A DNA stretch of 31,443 nt, taken from a virus. Below, piece after piece: positions 28,336-31,443 of the stretch. The stretch lies in the IMG/VR virus record IMGVR_UViG_3300020164_000232, positions 1 to 31,443 of that record; one strand, given 5' to 3'. A program made the position numbers and the translations under genes. The notes under the pieces are model-generated. The model had not been told where the DNA came from. It searched no databases and saw nothing but the letters and a program-made list of their open reading frames with translations. Positions within the stretch are counted from its first letter, which is position 1. Each line of letters starts with the position of its first letter.

Positions 28336-31300
28336 ATGGCAGCTACAGACATCGCAACGCTGGGGCTGGAAGTCAGAGTAAACGGGCTTGAACAAGCTGT
28401 CGCCGGTCTTCAGAACCTTACACGCACGGGTAGACAGGCTGAAGAGCAGTCCGGGGCGTTGGCACAAGGGCTCGACAGACTCGGTTACTCCCTGGGCTCG
28501 CTCGAAAAGCTGGCTATGCAGACCGCTGCTGCGCTTGGCCTGGTCAAACTGATGGACATGGCCAAGGAAGCAACACTGCTGGCCGCACGATATGAAACGC
28601 TTGGCGTGGTTATGACCACCATCGGCAAAACTGGCGGGTATACCAATTCACAGATGGCTGGGTTCCAATCCGCATTACAGGCCACCGGTATATCTGCAAT
28701 ATCAGCCCGTCAATCGCTTGCTCTCATGGGACAGGCTCAAATCGATTTCGCCAATTCTTCCAAACTTGCACGCATCGCACAGGACGCCGCTGTCGTTGGC
28801 AACGTCAATTCATCCGAAGCATTCCAGCGTATGATGACCGGCCTTGCAACAGGTCAGACTATCATCCTCCACCACCTCGGCTTGATGACCAACTTTGAAG
28901 AAGCATATTTGAAAGCGGCACATGCCGCCAACAAGACCACAAAAGACCTGACCGAGACGGAGAAAGCACAGATACGAGTCAATGAAGTTATCCGCGCCGG
29001 GGCGGGTATTGCCGGGGCGTATGAAGCGGCAATGGGTACGGTCGGTAAGCAACTTACTTCATTGCCGAGATATTTCCAGGATTTAGCGGTTCAGGTCGGG
29101 AGTATCAGCCAGGGCGTTTTGTTTGAGGCGGTATCAGGTCTTACCAATGCGCTGAAGTGGCTCAGTAAAAACTTTGATGACGTGACCATTGCAGCATCAA
29201 CCGTCGCTGGCGCTTTGGCCGGGATGGCCTTGGCCAGTATAATAACGAATTTCACCCTGTTTGCAACGGCAGTGGAAAGCGTAGGGGCGGCTTTCGTGAC
29301 TATGACCGCTGCAATGAGCGCAAACCCCATTGGTGCCATTGCATCCCTGCTGTCTACTGCTACGTTCGCATGGATCGGGTATATGAAAGCGGCGGGTGAT
29401 GCATTAGAAAAACAGGACAAGGCGGGGGGGTCATACTTTGACAAATTAGCCGCCCAAAATGTAGAAATACGAGAACAAATAAGATTGCATGGCCTTTCAG
29501 AAAAACAGAAGGCAGAATCAAAGGCGGCAGCACACCAAGAAGAAATGAACCGACTTAAAAAAGAGGAGGTGACGCTATCGGCCCAAATCTTGGCAATCGG
29601 TTTAGCAATGCAGGGCGGTGATTATTACGATCTTGACAAACTCGACGCATTACAGAGCAAATTAAATAAAATCAACATGGATTTAGCAAATGGTTTGGCT
29701 ATTGCTAGGGGGAATGCCGACCTGTTGGAGAAACAAGCGAAACTCAAGGCCAAATCCACAAAACCCGACACGGCCCCAGACGACAGCTCCGGCAACTACG
29801 CACAAGAGTTGCGCCGGTCGGAGCAGGAATATCAAGCATATCTGGAATCCATGCGGCAACGCAAAATGGCTGCTGAGAAACACGACCTCGATTCAGAAAT
29901 AGCTTACCTGAAACAGGCCAACGCTGAAAAACTGCTGAGCGACCGTGAAATGATTGCCAACCAACAAGCAGCACAACTCGAATCCGAAAAAAAAACAGAA
30001 GCATCACTAACGCATAAATACCTGCTGGCTGTCCAGTATGCCAACTATCAGGAAGCATTACTGGCAAAAACCCGCCAGCAAGACGACACCTATACCGGGG
30101 ATACTACCGGGTACCATACAGCCAACAAAGCCGAAGAAAATGCCCGGAAAGAAATGGAATCGGCTGCCGCAAAAGTTAAGGCTGCACAAGATCTGATCAA
30201 GCTGACCGGAACGCAGGGCAGAGAGGCCGACAAACAGGCCGAAATACAGAATAAAATATTATTATTGCAGGCGCAGGGCAACACGGTGGAGTCGACCAAA
30301 CTCCAAAATGAAATCAAATATGCGGACATGCTGAAAAAGGATGACAGCCTGTTCGGTCAGCGCCTTGTGGCTCAACAAAAAGAAACCGATGCTGTAACCG
30401 CACACTCGGCAGAATATGCGAAACAACTTGCTATCAGAAATGAGTTAAACGCGCTTGACGAAGCAAATGCCGCAGCATCGGCGGCAATGACCGGCACTAA
30501 TGCATCCGGCGGATTCGATTCCATTGCTGACCAGACTGCAAATGCCCTCGCCATCCAAGAGAATGCCCACGAAGCAAAATTGAGGATGATACAGAAAGAA
30601 TATGAGGCACAGGGCGAAGCGTGGCGGAACAGTAAGATAGACTTTGAAGATTATCTGAATGAAATAGCATCTCTTGATGAAAAAGTTTCTCTTGAAGAAA
30701 GATCAAACAAACAGAAAACAACCAAAATAGCTGAGGATGGGTTCAAGGCCCAGCTCTCCGCCGCCGCCCAGTACACCGGCATGGCCGGCCAGATGTTCAC
30801 CGCGCTGGCATCTACACAGGATCAATCGAGCCGCAGCGGGTTTGAATCCGCCAAAGCGTTTAACATGGCCGCCGCAGTTATGAGTACCGCCGCTGCCGTG
30901 ATGAACGCAATGGCAACGGTACCCTGGCCGATGTCACTGGCCGCCGCCGCACTTGCCGCCGCAACCGGGGCTGTCCAGATTGCGACCATATCCGCTACGT
31001 CGTTCGGTGGTGGGGCATCTGCGCCGAATGTTCCCTCCGGATCTATCAGCGGCGGGTCATCAACCATGTCCGGCGGCTCTGTCGGATCATCAATCGGGTC
31101 ACCGCTCAAGAGCAACGCAGAGAGCCAGACACAGGCATCGTTGCAGACTCTTGCTGCTTCGGCAGAGAACGCCAGCGTAGTAATCGGTCGGATGTCCGAT
31201 ACTATGGCCAGCATATCTTCCCTGTTCGCGGGAGGGGGATCACTGTCAATGGTCGGCGGGGCGATGAGAAGCAACGCATTGGCGGAAGGATCAAGCAAAG

Positions 31301-31443
31301 GATTCGGCTCAGTTATCGGAGAAGCGTTTACCGGTCACGTCGGACAGACGCTTGTTGATTTCTTCAAGAGCGGAAACTTTGCCGCTGCCGTGAAGGACAT
31401 GACCATCAGCGTTGGTCTTAACGGAATCCTGCCCGGTCTCGGT
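28336..31443 (+). CDS. Tape measure protein, cut by the window end
   Basis: An open frame of 1036 codons from ATG 28336 (GGGGG upstream), with no stop before the window end. The N-terminal part (LGLEVRVNGLEQAVAGLQNL, then RQAEEQSGALAQGL) is typical of tape measures. Hydrophobic stretches lie at residues about 285-360 (TVAGALAGMALASIITNF, AFVTMTAAMSANPIGAIASL) and about 838-895 (AAVMSTAAAVMNAMATVPWP, AAALAAATGAVQIATISATS), the usual membrane-active segments. Residues about 380-830 are long charged coiled coil. The protein sets tail length and helps DNA cross the host membrane. The carboxy end and any peptidase domain are outside the window. Confidence 0.92.
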   Translation, partial: MAATDIATLGLEVRVNGLEQAVAGLQNLTRTGRQAEEQSGALAQGLDRLGYSLGSLEKLAMQTAAALGLVKLMDMAKEATLLAARYETLGVVMTTIGKTGGYTNSQMAGFQSALQATGISAISARQSLALMGQAQIDFANSSKLARIAQDAAVVGNVNSSEAFQRMMTGLATGQTIILHHLGLMTNFEEAYLKAAHAANKTTKDLTETEKAQIRVNEVIRAGAGIAGAYEAAMGTVGKQLTSLPRYFQDLAVQVGSISQGVLFEAVSGLTNALKWLSKNFDDVTIAASTVAGALAGMALASIITNFTLFATAVESVGAAFVTMTAAMSANPIGAIASLLSTATFAWIGYMKAAGDALEKQDKAGGSYFDKLAAQNVEIREQIRLHGLSEKQKAESKAAAHQEEMNRLKKEEVTLSAQILAIGLAMQGGDYYDLDKLDALQSKLNKINMDLANGLAIARGNADLLEKQAKLKAKSTKPDTAPDDSSGNYAQELRRSEQEYQAYLESMRQRKMAAEKHDLDSEIAYLKQANAEKLLSDREMIANQQAAQLESEKKTEASLTHKYLLAVQYANYQEALLAKTRQQDDTYTGDTTGYHTANKAEENARKEMESAAAKVKAAQDLIKLTGTQGREADKQAEIQNKILLLQAQGNTVESTKLQNEIKYADMLKKDDSLFGQRLVAQQKETDAVTAHSAEYAKQLAIRNELNALDEANAAASAAMTGTNASGGFDSIADQTANALAIQENAHEAKLRMIQKEYEAQGEAWRNSKIDFEDYLNEIASLDEKVSLEERSNKQKTTKIAEDGFKAQLSAAAQYTGMAGQMFTALASTQDQSSRSGFESAKAFNMAAAVMSTAAAVMNAMATVPWPMSLAAAALAAATGAVQIATISATSFGGGASAPNVPSGSISGGSSTMSGGSVGSSIGSPLKSNAESQTQASLQTLAASAENASVVIGRMSDTMASISSLFAGGGSLSMVGGAMRSNALAEGSSKGFGSVIGEAFTGHVGQTLVDFFKSGNFAAAVKDMTISVGLNGILPGLG

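Noticed and set aside
30822-31298. Leftward Ala/Asp/Pro-rich frame opposite the tape measure end
   Set aside because: Low-complexity product created by the Ala/Gly/Ser-rich tape measure sequence.

Overview
The window is phage DNA: the early, replication, head and front-tail part of a tailed, most likely temperate siphovirus or its prophage, from a Gram-negative host. The mid-GC composition, strong AGGAGG-type ribosome binding sites, a P22-like coat protein, a lambda-like tail module and a Mor/C-type activator all fit a proteobacterial phage. A deltaproteobacterial (Geobacter-like) host is only an impression. No integrase, tRNA, CRISPR array or chromosomal housekeeping gene is visible, so neither phage end is in the window.

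Region by region. 1-5300 is a block of small regulatory and hypothetical genes: two MerR/excisionase-type HTH proteins, a KilA-N protein followed by a 16-unit NGGCN pentamer array, a membrane-anchored lytic transglycosylase, zinc-ribbon proteins and three small ribbon-helix-helix (RHH) proteins. At 5222-5278 two divergent promoters share one -35 region. The leftward one should give a leaderless RHH-protein mRNA and the rightward one carries a 12-bp palindrome, so this looks like a genetic switch. 5322-14115 is a tightly overlapping rightward replication and recombination operon: RusA resolvase, a Sak4-like RecA-fold ATPase, an SSB-like protein, an SF2 helicase, an XRE regulator, a Cas4-like Fe-S nuclease and a Toprim primase-helicase. 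It is followed by about 150 bp of nested palindromes (14116-14265), a candidate replication origin or control site.

14358-31443 is the late part. A Mor/C-like activator (14539-14841) directly precedes a dyad promoter element, and a second copy of that element with identical 10-bp arms lies 6.9 kb downstream, before the scaffold and coat genes. This supports a late regulon. Late genes run small and large terminase, DUF4055 portal, a frameshifted gene, a MuF head protein fused to an HExxH metallopeptidase-like domain, scaffold, P22-type coat, head-tail connectors, tail terminator, tail tube, G/GT chaperones with a clear A AAT TTT slippery site, and a tape measure protein cut by the window end.

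Two genes run against the late operon and each has its own sigma70-like promoter: a membrane-anchored TPR protein (21147-21656) and a 77-residue membrane protein (25333-25566). They are probably morons expressed from the prophage. The most interesting loci are the MuF-metallopeptidase fusion with its Cys-rich partner, the duplicated late promoter beside its probable activator, the palindrome cluster after the primase, and the RHH switch. All functional statements come from reading motifs by eye; no database search was possible.
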